Shown piece by piece: positions 6,834 through 13,493 of a stretch of 14,961 bases of DNA. Each line of letters opens with the position of its first letter. The first letter of the stretch is position 1. The notes under the pieces were generated by a model. It searched no databases. It had not been told where the DNA came from and saw nothing but the letters and a program-made list of their open reading frames with translations. The position numbers and the translations under genes were made by a program. Source of the stretch: Bacteroidetes bacterium QS_8_64_10. GTDB taxonomy: Bacteria; Bacteroidota; Rhodothermia; Rhodothermales; Salinibacteraceae. The stretch spans positions 1-14,961 of the forward strand of contig PXTQ01000072.1 of the NCBI GenBank assembly GCA_003022505.1, read 5' to 3'.

Positions 6834-7592
6834 CTACTCAAACAAAGACGCGCTGGGATCGAGCGTGCCGGTGTAGTACTTGAGCAGGTTTTGCTGGAAA
6901 AAGTAATCGTAGCGAGCTTCCACGCGGTCGCTCTGCGCCTGCACGAAGCGGCTGCGAGCCTGCGACAGCTCCACGATGGTGGCCGCGCCCAGTTCGTAGC
7001 GCTGCTCGGCGGCGCGCAGGGCCTGCTCGGCGGCGCGCACCTGCTGGCGCGTCACGCTCAGGCGCTTGCGGGCCGTCTCATAATTCTGATACGCACGGCG
7101 TACCTGCACGGCCACCTGCTGGCGCCGATCTTGAAGGGCGAGGCGCGCATTCTCGCGCTGCACCCGCGCCTGCTCGACACGGTGGCGCGTGCGGAAGCGG
7201 TCGAAGAGCGGATAGCTGATGCTCAGGCTCACGGAGCCGCCACGCCGCTGGTCGAGCTGGTCTCCGACGCTGACACGCCGAAACGCTGGGTCCGCGCCGG
7301 TGCCGGGGCGTGGCAGCTGAATCGGCTCGCCGCCACCGACAGGCTGCACGGTAACGAGTTCTGGTTCAGTGCCCGTGCCGGGGATGGGTTGCCGGGCGGC
7401 GCTCGACCAGTTGCTGCCGTAGTTGGCGCTCAGGTCGAGGCTGGGCCAGTAGCCCGCTTCAGCCACTTCGAGGCCCTCGTCGGCGGCCTCAATCTCGGCG
7501 CGGTCGGCTGCCAGGTCGGGGCGCTTCTGATAGGCGCGGCGCAAGAGCGCGGCGAGGTCGCAGCGCGCGGGCGACTCCACCGAGTCCGCCAC
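6834..7592 (-). CDS. TolC-like outer-membrane efflux protein, C-terminal part (frameshifted)
   Basis: This is the second half of an outer-membrane efflux protein. The frame is family-like from about 7725 on the minus strand (AEVAQAELDLLNARQQYDLG, then LIETLQLDPFGAYDF) and continues through the ATG at 7592 to the stop at 6834. Visible elements of the second structural repeat are LLRRAYQKRPDLAADRAEIEAA, YWPSLDLSANYG, SLSISYPLFDRFRTRHRVEQAR, the long helix with YETARKRLSVTRQQVRAAEQALRAAEQRYELG, and ATIVELSQARSRFVQAQSDRVEARYDY. It would form half of the trimeric channel and export duct for the adaptor and ATPase downstream. The ATG at 7592 lies inside the domain and is not a natural start. Together with 7685-8251 it makes about 470 residues, close to family length but with one segment missing at the junction. 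Confidence 0.82.
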   Translation of the reverse strand: MADSVESPARCDLAALLRRAYQKRPDLAADRAEIEAADEGLEVAEAGYWPSLDLSANYGSNWSSAARQPIPGTGTEPELVTVQPVGGGEPIQLPRPGTGADPAFRRVSVGDQLDQRRGGSVSLSISYPLFDRFRTRHRVEQARVQRENARLALQDRRQQVAVQVRRAYQNYETARKRLSVTRQQVRAAEQALRAAEQRYELGAATIVELSQARSRFVQAQSDRVEARYDYFFQQNLLKYYTGTLDPSASLFE

Positions 7593-7684
7593 GGCAGGTG
7601 CCTGAAAATCGTACGCGCCGAACGGGTCGAGCTGGAGCGTCTCGATCAGCTGGGTGCGGCCCAGGTCGTACTGCTGGCGCGCGT

Positions 7685-8251
7685 TCAGGAGATCCAGCTC
7701 GGCCTGCGCGACCTCGGCAGGTTTTCCTTCTGGACCTGCACCTGCTCGCGCCGCCGGATGAGCGTCAGAAACTCCGACATCACGTTGAAGACGACGGTTT
7801 GCCGCGCGCGCTGGTAGCTCTGCTCGCTCGCCTCGGCCTGGTGCTCGGCCTGCCGGTAGCCGGCCACGTCGCCGAAGCCGTTGAACAGATTCACGCTCGC
7901 CCGTGCGCCGCCTTCCACGGTTTCGTTCGTCTCGCTGACGATGCCGCCCTCCTGCTGGCTGAAGGTGCGCCCGTAGCGCTGCGTACCGCCCAACGACATG
8001 CTCAGCGATGGGTAGAACGCGGAGCGCGCCTGCGAGATGCCGATCTCCTCGATGCGCGCGGCGTTAGCCTCCTGCTTCAACGTGGCGTTTTGGCGCAGGG
8101 CCGTCCGCACGGCCTCACTGAAGGTGATCGTGGTGGTGTCCGACTCGGCGGAAGAGGATTGCGCCCGCACCGGCGGCGGCGCGGCAAGTAGGCTGCCTGC
8201 AAGAAAAGCGAGAGCGATCAGGCGTGCAGAAAAGACACGTGCAACGGTCAT
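7685..8251 (-). CDS. TolC-like outer-membrane efflux protein, N-terminal part (frameshifted)
   Basis: This is the first half of the same outer-membrane efflux protein. The ATG at 8251 gives a classic signal peptide (MTVARVFSARLIALAFLAGS, then a cleavage site after PVRAQ or nearby). ITFSEAVRTALRQNATL is the conserved start of TolC-type proteins, and YPSLSMSLGG and SVNLFNGFGD mark the first strands. The first long helix runs through RRREQVQVQKENL, then the frame turns into PRSRRPSWIS and stops at 7685. Homology resumes one frame over at GKPAEVAQAEL. Between them the usual helix end and turn (pattern L..I...VE.G.....DLYQQQA, about 25 residues) is absent, so this is a short internal deletion with frame loss and not a single base slip. 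An ATG 105 bases upstream is possible but would bury the signal peptide. Confidence 0.82.
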   Translation of the reverse strand: MTVARVFSARLIALAFLAGSLLAAPPPVRAQSSSAESDTTTITFSEAVRTALRQNATLKQEANAARIEEIGISQARSAFYPSLSMSLGGTQRYGRTFSQQEGGIVSETNETVEGGARASVNLFNGFGDVAGYRQAEHQAEASEQSYQRARQTVVFNVMSEFLTLIRRREQVQVQKENLPRSRRPSWIS

Positions 8252-8277
8252 GGACAGCGGGCAATACGCCGCGTGCG

Positions 8278-8298
8278 AAAGGATCGTGCTGATCCCTT
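8278..8298. promoter_or_regulatory. Operator-like inverted repeat before the tolC-like gene
   Basis: GGATC (8281-8285), five bases, GATCC (8291-8295), extended by AAA before and TTT after with one mismatch. It lies 27-47 bases upstream of the efflux operon start codon, a usual place for a repressor site. It could also be a leader hairpin. No regulator gene is nearby. Confidence 0.3.
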
Positions 8299-8703
8299 TA
8301 ACGAAGCGACCGGCAGAATTGTTACACCGGTCTGGGGCGCGAGGGCGTGGGAGCACGGGAGTGCGGGCGAGGGGGAAGGGACCGTCGCTACGCTTCGTGA
8401 ATTGCTTGCTTCGTGGCGCTCGTTTCCCCGTTCTCCCCGAAAGTCAGCGTGTTCGTGTTTGCTCGCCTGCACCGTTTTCGTCCAACTTACCCGTTGAAGT
8501 CGCACTAAGAAGCTGTTTGGCAAATCGCTCAAGGGCTGTGCGTGCATCCTTTACTTCGTCAGTCGCCTTCGGCTCGTGTCCGCGTGACCGCCTCCCGCCC
8601 CGTCGACCCATAGCACGGCTATGCGCCTCGCAAGTCGTGGTCTGTCACGCGAAAATTCTGTCTAAGGCCAGCGCGCCAACGCCCAGACGCGCAACCGCAG
8701 ACC

Positions 8704-8728
8704 GCCAACCATCCAACCAGCAACCAGA
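8704..8728 (+). repeat. CAACC-type short tandem repeat downstream of tRNA-Ser
   Basis: Units CCAACCAT, CCAACCA and GCAACCA follow one another with a 7-8 base period just past the 3' end of tRNA-Ser. The wording resembles the GCAACCT repeat of the adaptor leader. Confidence 0.5.
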
Positions 8729-8734
8729 AAGAAG

Positions 8735-8823
<89 letters not shown>

Positions 8824-8854
8824 GGGAGTGTGTAAGCCTCTGTCTTGTAGTTAC

Positions 8855-8884
8855 TTACGCGCAATCAAAATAGTTTGTGCGTAA
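8855..8884. repeat. 10-bp inverted repeat upstream of tRNA-Ser
   Basis: TTACGCGCAA (8855-8864) and TTGTGCGTAA (8875-8884) pair at 9 of 10 positions around a 10-base AT-rich loop. It lies 32 bases before the 5' end of tRNA-Ser and could be a protein-binding site or a remnant of an element end. Confidence 0.4.
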
Positions 8885-8901
8885 TGCTCGCTATCGGCAC
8901 T

Positions 8902-8922
8902 TGTACACAGTACTGTACACAG
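8902..8922. repeat. Direct repeat TGTACACAG x2, 12-bp period
   Basis: TGTACACAG occurs at 8902-8910 and 8914-8922, three bases apart. A further TGTACACA lies at 9021-9028. These are candidate arm-type sites of a lost tyrosine integrase. Confidence 0.45.
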
Positions 8923-9185
8923 AACCTCGGATAGAGACGCCGTGTTGCCGTTGGTTAAGTTCGTGATATAGCGTGTGTGATAGCGCTCCGCGCAGTAGTT
9001 TTGCGCGAAGCTGTTGCGCCTGTACACATTGGGGGTGTTGGGGTTTCGGAAATCACCTTGCGGATTCAGTAGCAATCTTGGTCAACCCGCCTGATCGAAA
9101 GCTCATGGCTGCACGCGCAGGTCTACGCGGGCGGCCTCTCGGCGGCGTGGCGGCGCGCAGGTGCCTTGCCTGCGGCCCCGGATGG

Positions 9186-9205
9186 GTGTACCGTAGAGTG
9201 TACCG
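9186..9205. repeat. Direct repeat GTGTACCG x2, 12-bp period
   Basis: GTGTACCG occurs at 9186-9193 and 9198-9205. The 12-base period is the same as in the TGTACACAG pair 280 bases away, and both centre on GTAC. Confidence 0.45.
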
Positions 9206-9360
9206 AAAGCCGCCAAAAAGGCTGGATATGAAGCACAGTAGAGACTCGATAGGGCAAGTCGCTTTTCACGTCCTCGCAGTGCCAAAATCGCCCGCTGCGC
9301 GCCGCAATTGGAACCACGCCTGCCTGCGGCGGTAGCTTACTACGCAATCACCAAAAGCAC

Positions 9361-9438
9361 GCGCCTGTAGCTCAGCTGGATCAGAGCGTCGGTTTCCGGT
9401 ACCGAAGGTCGGGGGTTCGAATCCTCCCAGGCGTACCA
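9361..9438 (+). tRNA. tRNA-Arg (anticodon CCG)
   Basis: The acceptor is GCGCCTG (9361-9367) with CAGGCGT (9428-9434; the outer pair is G-U), discriminator A, and CCA encoded at 9436-9438. The D arm is GCTCAGCTGGATCAGAGC. The anticodon stem TCGGT/ACCGA encloses TTCCGGT, giving anticodon CCG. The T loop is TTCGAAT. It reads CGG arginine codons. A recombinase remnant starts 86 bases downstream, so this tRNA is a likely integration target. Confidence 0.95.
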
Positions 9439-9523
9439 ATTCACTTCTTGTAAGTCGTTGTAATCGCAGCGGTTGCGGCAACGGATCTGAACGCCGTCTA
9501 CAGCCCTTCTACAAAACGTGCGT

Positions 9524-9649
9524 TCAGTCGCTTTTGAAAGCGTTTTGTACTTGCCGAGCGGCGTCGTCGAGAAGTACGTCGGCGTAGACGTTGGTGGTCA
9601 TGGTGATGGTGGCGTGGACGAGCATCTCGATCTCCATTTCAGCAGTTGC
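9524..9649 (-). pseudogene. Tyrosine-recombinase C-terminal remnant
   Basis: An open stretch of 41 codons on the minus strand ends at a TGA (9526-9524) and is bounded upstream by a TAG at 9652-9650. It reads like the end of a phage-type integrase: EIEMLVHATITMTTNVYADV, followed by LLDDAARQVQNAF. The H-x-T-I-x-x-T-x-x-Y spacing matches the last catalytic box, where the Tyr is the DNA-cleaving nucleophile and the His normally stands in an LGH motif (here LVH). The Arg and other catalytic residues, and the DNA-binding domain, are gone. It lies 86 bases downstream of tRNA-Arg and points towards it. The call rests on a short match and could be wrong. Confidence 0.5.
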
Positions 9650-9674
9650 CTACACGGCTCAATGCCCCCTACCC

Positions 9675-9690
9675 TCACGTTCCAACGTGA
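9675..9690. promoter_or_regulatory. Operator-like palindrome upstream of the SnoaL-like gene
   Basis: TCACGTT-CC-AACGTGA is a perfect inverted repeat of 7 bp with a 2-base spacer. The half-site AACGTGA recurs at 9743-9749, and a perfect 12-mer palindrome TTGTTGCAACAA lies between them at 9712-9723. All are within 115 bases of the next start codon. The binding protein is unknown. Confidence 0.4.
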
Positions 9691-9788
9691 AAATCACACT
9701 TCACCGTTTACTTGTTGCAACAAACAAAAGAGCAAAAGATTTAACGTGAGTGCTCAATTTTCCCTCACCCAAAACACAGAGACCTACC

Positions 9789-10142
9789 ATGAGCTTACGC
9801 GATGACGTCAACGAATTGAACCGGATGATCCTTCAGGGAGAAATTCTGGACGCCTTCGACAAGTTCTACGCCGAGGACGTGGTGATGCAGGAGGACAGCG
9901 ACGAGCCGCGCCGGGGTAAAGCTGCCAATCGCGAGTATGAGGAGCAGTTCGTCGCCAGCCTCGAACAATTCCACGACGCCGAGATCCGCGCCGTGGCGCT
10001 CGATGAGGAGAACGGCGTGGCAATGATCGAGTGGTTTATGGACGTGACCGTCGCCGGCCAGGGCCGCACCCAAATGGAGCAGATTGCCGTTCAGCGCTGG
10101 GAAGACGGCCAGGTCGTCCACGAGCGTTTCTACCACGCCTGA
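9789..10142 (+). CDS. SnoaL/NTF2-like small protein
   Basis: A 117-residue cytoplasmic protein with no signal peptide. The order of elements fits the SnoaL-like branch of the NTF2 fold: N-terminal helices (DDVNELNRMILQGEILDAFDKFY), the conserved turn YAEDVVMQEDSDEPRRGKAANREYEEQFV, then four beta-strands (AEIRAVALDEENGVAMIEWFMDVTV, TQMEQIAVQRWEDGQVVHERFYH). Such proteins are small-molecule enzymes (cyclases, isomerases) or binding proteins; the substrate cannot be read from the sequence. The start at 9789 places the usual first helix right at the N-terminus; the ATG 39 bases upstream is less likely. There is no clear Shine-Dalgarno. It stands alone, downstream of the tRNA-Arg scar, with operator-like palindromes before it. 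Confidence 0.85.
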   Translation: MSLRDDVNELNRMILQGEILDAFDKFYAEDVVMQEDSDEPRRGKAANREYEEQFVASLEQFHDAEIRAVALDEENGVAMIEWFMDVTVAGQGRTQMEQIAVQRWEDGQVVHERFYHA

Positions 10143-10222
10143 CTCGAGGGCGAAAAGTGAAAAGAGCAAGGAAAGGCAGCGAACGCCTCTCCCTTCCCTT
10201 TCCCGTTACGCTTTTCCGCAGA

Positions 10223-10381
10223 TCAGGCGGTGTCTCTGGCCGAAACGGCCCCCGCTGAACGGGAGGCAGACCCTTCCGCGCCGGTCCACCGGGCGTTGCC
10301 CCAACCGATGACGCCGTAAAGACGCAGCGCCGCTGCGTCTGCTCGTCCAGAGGAATACAGGCGGTCGAGAAAGGTCGTCAC
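10223..10381 (-). CDS. Possible small coupled ORF after the anti-sigma gene
   Basis: A GTG at 10381 overlaps the anti-sigma stop codon in a GTGA junction, as in translationally coupled genes, and the frame runs 52 codons to 10223. The product (VTTFLDRLYSSGRADAAALR, then LYGVIGWGNARW) matches nothing I know, and codons 15-24 are supplied by repeat copy 6. It may be the head of a decayed third gene or simply non-coding. Confidence 0.22.
   Translation of the reverse strand: MTTFLDRLYSSGRADAAALRLYGVIGWGNARWTGAEGSASRSAGAVSARDTA
10314..10340 (-). repeat. Palindromic repeat copy 6 (downstream of the anti-sigma gene)
   Basis: On the minus strand: AGACGCAGC, loop GGC, GCTGCGTCT, tail TTACGG. Loop and tail are identical to copy 5, with compensated base changes in both arms. 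It is the only copy in the window in this orientation and lies 5 kb from the others. Confidence 0.78.
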
Positions 10382-10620
10382 GCGGCAGCGCTCGTGGCGC
10401 GGAGCGCGTCGAGGAGCGCCTCGAACTCGTCGCGGCAATCCGAGCAACGCTTCAGATGATCCTGAACGAGCGGCAGCGCCTCCTCCGGCGACTTGCCGGC
10501 CAGATGCAGTTCCGCAAAACGGTCCAGTTCCTCGAAGCATTCCTGACAGTCGATCTCGTCGGGGCGGGTGCGCACGGCCATGCGCACCATCTGCCGCAGC
10601 ATGTCGGGCGTTAGTTTCAT
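10378..10620 (-). CDS. Zinc-finger anti-sigma-like protein (zf-HC2 type)
   Basis: An 80-residue soluble protein with a probable zinc site: Cys25-x2-Cys28 in DCQECFEELD, and the hallmark His55-x3-Cys59-x2-Cys62 in DHLKRCSDC. The following helix EFEALLDALRA is typical of small zf-HC2 proteins that hold an ECF sigma factor inactive, often in a redox-sensitive way. There is no membrane segment, so it acts in the cytoplasm. It follows the sigma gene after only 39 bases, on the same strand, which supports a sigma/anti-sigma pair in one operon. The N-terminus (MKLTPDMLRQMVRMAVRTRP) is basic and helical. Binding to the sigma factor is inferred from context. Confidence 0.85.
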   Translation of the reverse strand: MKLTPDMLRQMVRMAVRTRPDEIDCQECFEELDRFAELHLAGKSPEEALPLVQDHLKRCSDCRDEFEALLDALRATSAAA

Positions 10621-10659
10621 GGCGTTCGTACATTAGTGACGCGGAGAACCGGGAAAGTC

Positions 10660-11328
10660 TTACCCGCGTTCGAGTTCGGCCAGAAGATCGTCGGAGGAAA
10701 GGTCCTGTTTTTCCAGTTCGCTCTTGAGATTCTTGCGGGCATCGTGGATCAGTTTGTAGAGCGCATTGCGGTTCGTGTCCATGCGGCGGGCCACCTCCTG
10801 GAGCGGCATGTCCTGCATCACGGCGTTGAGGGCGGTGCGCTGCTTCTCGGTAAGCTGCTCCTCGATGATGCGCTCGACGCGCGCGAGCAGCATCTGATCG
10901 GAGGTCTGCTCGTCGGGGCCGTGCGTCGGGTCGGCGAAGGCGGGCGCGCTGTCCTGAGCGTCGCGGTCCGGCGCGGTCAGGTCGGCCAGCGAGACGTTTT
11001 CCCAGCGCTTGCGCCGCAGCCGCGAGAAGGCAAGGTTGACGGCTACCTTCTGCGCCCACGTGGTGAACTTGCTCTCGCCGCGAAAGGAGTCCATGCGGTC
11101 GAGGATGCGCAGGAGAGCGTCTTGCGCGAAGTCCTCGGCCAGCGGCTCGACGTCGCGGTCTATGCGCTTGCGGAGGGTGGCCTCCAGGCCGCGCACCAGC
11201 ACCGCGCGCAACTCCTCCAGCGCGTCTTCGTTGCGCGGGGGGCGCAGGGCCTCAAGCCATTCCTCGTTGGTCTGGAAGGGCGGGCTGGTCGCATCGTCGC
11301 GGCGGCGCAGCCAGTCGAGCAGTCCCAT
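10660..11328 (-). CDS. ECF-family RNA polymerase sigma factor
   Basis: 222 residues. Region 2 spans about 40-115, with AEDFAQDALLRILDRMDSFRGESKFTTWAQKVAVNLAFSRLRRKRW: the DxAQDxxxR helix, the F-x-T-W element and the basic end that binds the -10 DNA. An acidic linker rich in Asp, Ala and Pro follows (about 115-142). Region 4 spans about 147-205, with LTEKQRTALNAVMQDMPLQEVARRMDTNRNALYKLIHDARKNL, the helix-turn-helix that reads the -35 element. The N-terminal 40 residues (LDWLRRRDDATSPPF) are an extra acidic and basic stretch. It lies just upstream of the zinc-finger protein and diverges from the UbiA-like gene; the shared 170-base spacer may carry a self-activated promoter. Target genes are unknown. 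Confidence 0.92.
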   Translation of the reverse strand: MGLLDWLRRRDDATSPPFQTNEEWLEALRPPRNEDALEELRAVLVRGLEATLRKRIDRDVEPLAEDFAQDALLRILDRMDSFRGESKFTTWAQKVAVNLAFSRLRRKRWENVSLADLTAPDRDAQDSAPAFADPTHGPDEQTSDQMLLARVERIIEEQLTEKQRTALNAVMQDMPLQEVARRMDTNRNALYKLIHDARKNLKSELEKQDLSSDDLLAELERG

Positions 11329-11498
11329 GAGCTAAACGGCGTTATGTTGACAGGTTTTCATGTTGCAGGCGTGCAAGGATCGGATTGTGCATCCACCGCC
11401 CTTCCCTGACCGTGAAGAAAGATTGCATGATGATAATTAAAGTAACGTCTGAATCTGGAAATCGAAAACTGCAAAATGCCGGCATCGTTTAGACGACC
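11329..11498. promoter_or_regulatory. Divergent promoter region, sigma factor / UbiA-like gene
   Basis: 170 bases between two start codons on opposite strands. The most AT-rich part is 11422-11450 (GATGATAATTAAAGTAA), a likely melting region for one or both promoters. A TTGACA at 11347-11352 has no good partner at the right distance. No boundaries are certain. Confidence 0.35.
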
Positions 11499-12371
11499 AT
11501 GCAGAAAACGTCATCTCGTTCTTTCCCGCACCGAGAGCTGATGCCGTGGTTGTCGTACAGCGGCCTGCCGGTAGGCGGCGTGGCCGTGGCGCTCATGCTG
11601 GGAACGAGCGCGCTGCTCGGCGTGCCGGTGAGCGCGCCGCTGCTGGTGTTGGCCTTTTGCGGCACATTCCTGACGTATCTGGCCGAGCGCACGCTCGCCG
11701 CCGCGCCCGAAGACCGGCACAACTGCCCCGAACGGCGCGTGTGGCTGCGCCGCCACCGCGTGCCCGTCGCCGTGGCGGCGGCTGCGGCGCTGGCCGGAGC
11801 GAGCTGGGCGCTCCCGCGCCTGCGGCTCATTACGCTCGGAGCCGCCGCGTGCGTCGGAGTGCTGAGCGCGCTCTATGCCTGGGCGCTCCTTCCGGGCGGG
11901 CGTCGCCTCAAAGCGTGGCCGTGGGCCAAGCCGCTCGCCATCAGCGGGGGGTGGGCCGCCGGCGGCGTGCTGCTTCCGGTGCTGGAAGCGGGCGCAACGC
12001 TCCACCCTGGCGCGTGGGCGCTCGCGGCGTATCGCTTCCTGCTGATCCTGCCCAACGCGCTGTGGGCGGACTGGCCCGACCGCACGGGCGACCGCCGCGC
12101 GGGATTGTGCACCGTCGCCACCGAGCACGGCAGCGTGCAGCTCCGCCGCCTGAGCCTCGCCGCGCTCGCGCTCGCTGGGGCGGGCGCTCTCGCGCTACTC
12201 CTCACGGGCCGCGCGCCCGGCATCCTGACCGTCGATCTGACGGGAGCCGCGCTCATGGCCGTCGCCGTTCGTCGCGCCCCCAGCACGCCGCCGTGGTTTT
12301 ACGTCGCCGTGCTGGATGCGCTCGTGGCGTGGCCGCTCATGACCTACGGCGCGGCCCGGCTCGTTTACTGA
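11499..12371 (+). CDS. UbiA-like membrane prenyltransferase homologue
   Basis: A 290-residue protein with about eight hydrophobic helices (starting near residues 23, 46, 88, 108, 145, 172, 214, 235 and 265). The second metal-binding box of the UbiA family is recognisable as Asp191-x2-Asp194-x3-Asp198 in ADWPDRTGDRRAGLCTVA, close to the DxxDxxGDxxxGxxT wording of the family. The first NDxxDxxxD box is not: its place between helices 2 and 3 reads TYLAERTLAAAPEDRHNCPE, with Glu and Arg where the Asp pair should be. UbiA enzymes move prenyl chains onto aromatic or sugar acceptors in the membrane. With one box altered, this one may be a divergent or non-canonical member. The start at 11499 leaves a short basic N-terminus; ATG 11541 is an alternative. 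Confidence 0.72.
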   Translation: MQKTSSRSFPHRELMPWLSYSGLPVGGVAVALMLGTSALLGVPVSAPLLVLAFCGTFLTYLAERTLAAAPEDRHNCPERRVWLRRHRVPVAVAAAAALAGASWALPRLRLITLGAAACVGVLSALYAWALLPGGRRLKAWPWAKPLAISGGWAAGGVLLPVLEAGATLHPGAWALAAYRFLLILPNALWADWPDRTGDRRAGLCTVATEHGSVQLRRLSLAALALAGAGALALLLTGRAPGILTVDLTGAALMAVAVRRAPSTPPWFYVAVLDALVAWPLMTYGAARLVY

Positions 12372-12542
12372 TATGGATGGTAAAAAAAGCGCGCGAACCT
12401 GCAAACGCTTTCGTTCTTACAAGCTAAAATGCCGAAGTATTTGAGCCTTTGCGCAGATCCGTGTGCGGTTCGACGGTCCGGGCTTTTGCCGTGTACTGAG
12501 CTACCCAATCTGCACGTTTGAAACCGCCCCTCGCAACTCACC

Positions 12543-13493
12543 ATGACTCGCCTTCTCTCAAACGCCTTGCTGGTGCTCGTCGTCGCACTTGCCGGCACGA
12601 CCGCCGCACAGGCGCAACGTCAACCCGACGAGCTACCTGTTCAAGTTGACGTGGACCATGCCACGTTTGTCTACTCCAGCGACAAGACGCTCCTGGAGCT
12701 GTACGTGGCGTTCGGTGCCTCCTCGCTCAATTACGAGCAGCGCGACGGCAGCTTCCGCGCCGACCTACCGGTGCGGTTCGCCTTGCGGCGCAGCACCGAA
12801 GAGGCGTTGCCCGCCACGCCCACCGACACGGTCTGGAGCGACTCGACTACGTTTCAGTTCGCGCTGAAAGACACGACGGGCCTGACGGCGGGGCAACACT
12901 TCATCCAGCAGGTACGCCAGAGCATCGCTCCCGGCGAGTACGAACTGGAGCTGACCATCCCGGAAGCGACCGGCGGGGAGCGCCAGGCTCTCACGTTGCG
13001 GCGCGACATCAAGGTACCGAGCTACGAGGAGGACGGCAGCGCCGCGCTCTCCGACCTCGTCCTGGCTTCCTCAATCAAGCAGAGCGACAACCAGCAGAGT
13101 CCGTTCTACAAAAACGGCCTCCTCATCCGGCCCAACGCCAACCAGTTGTACGGACAGGACCTCCCGCAACTCTTTTACTACGCCGAGGCGTACCAGCCCA
13201 ACCAGCTGGCAGGCGACAGCGATCAGTACACGGTGTACGCTTACGTCGCGCGGGCGGGCGAACTCAAACCGGTCCGCGAGAACCTGAAGAAGCGGTACGA
13301 GCGCGAGGCGCGCTCACCGGACGTGCTCGTGGGGTCGTTCAACATTGCTACCCTACCCAGCGGATCCTACTTTTTGCGGCTGGCGCTGCTGGGAGAGGAC
13401 AACGAGGCGGCGGCGCAGCAGGCGCGCTCACGATGTCGTTTGAGTCCAGCCCGTTTGCGGCACTCTCGACGGAAGAAACGAATACCGAACTGA
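12543..13493 (+). CDS. Secreted GWxTD-domain protein, N-terminal part (frameshifted)
   Basis: An exported protein with a clear signal peptide (MTRLLSNALLVLVVALAGTT, cleavage near AAQAQ). A beta-rich region follows, with patterns YSSDKTLLELYVAFG, DLPVRFALRRS, PGEYELELTIPE and LPSGSYFLRLALLGED, typical of the N-terminal domains of GWxTD proteins in Bacteroidota and Gemmatimonadota. After AAAQQAR the frame turns into a basic tail (SRCRLSPARLRHSRRKKRIPN) and ends at 13493. The family-like sequence resumes in another frame at about 13430. The usual K-x-F-x-V-Y-N-P stretch that joins the two domains is absent, so a short deletion with frame loss is likely. Function of the family is unknown. Confidence 0.8.
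   Translation: MTRLLSNALLVLVVALAGTTAAQAQRQPDELPVQVDVDHATFVYSSDKTLLELYVAFGASSLNYEQRDGSFRADLPVRFALRRSTEEALPATPTDTVWSDSTTFQFALKDTTGLTAGQHFIQQVRQSIAPGEYELELTIPEATGGERQALTLRRDIKVPSYEEDGSAALSDLVLASSIKQSDNQQSPFYKNGLLIRPNANQLYGQDLPQLFYYAEAYQPNQLAGDSDQYTVYAYVARAGELKPVRENLKKRYEREARSPDVLVGSFNIATLPSGSYFLRLALLGEDNEAAAQQARSRCRLSPARLRHSRRKKRIPN

Larger units (their letters stand above)
8252..8734. other. Gene-poor region upstream of the tolC-like gene
   Basis: No convincing protein gene is present. It should contain the efflux operon promoter near its left end. On the minus strand a 55-codon frame (8611-8444, MGRRGGRRSRGHEPKATDEV, then an ARTALERFAKQLL stretch) has an amphipathic, protein-like middle but an Arg/Gly-rich start and no recognised family. 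The bases around 8509-8600 (AAGAAGCTGTTTGGCAAAT, then TCGCCTTCGGCTCG) look like a worn end of an insertion element or dispersed repeat, but no partner end or transposase is visible. Confidence 0.4.
8824..9360. other. Intergenic stretch between tRNA-Ser and tRNA-Arg, no gene seen
   Basis: About 540 bases without a convincing coding frame; short open frames on both strands match no family known to me. Local AT content is higher near 8850-9070 than in the flanking genes. It holds the inverted repeat at 8855-8884 and two pairs of GTAC-containing direct repeats. Its place between two tRNA genes, with a recombinase remnant beyond the second, suggests the scar of an integrated element. Confidence 0.5.

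Noticed and set aside
6768..7817. 349-codon frame antisense to the tolC-like gene
   Set aside because: Mirror of the TolC helices on the other strand, with no family features.
9266..9481. Minus-strand frame with the peptide GGFEPPTFGTGNRRSDPAEL
   Set aside because: It is the reverse of tRNA-Arg; such peptides are a well-known false gene produced by tRNA sequences.
10143..10222. Terminator after the SnoaL-like gene
   Set aside because: The purine/pyrimidine-rich stretch (AAGGAAAGG ... CTTCCCTTT) pairs poorly, and the only clear stem, AGGC/GCCT, is four pairs long without a T-run.
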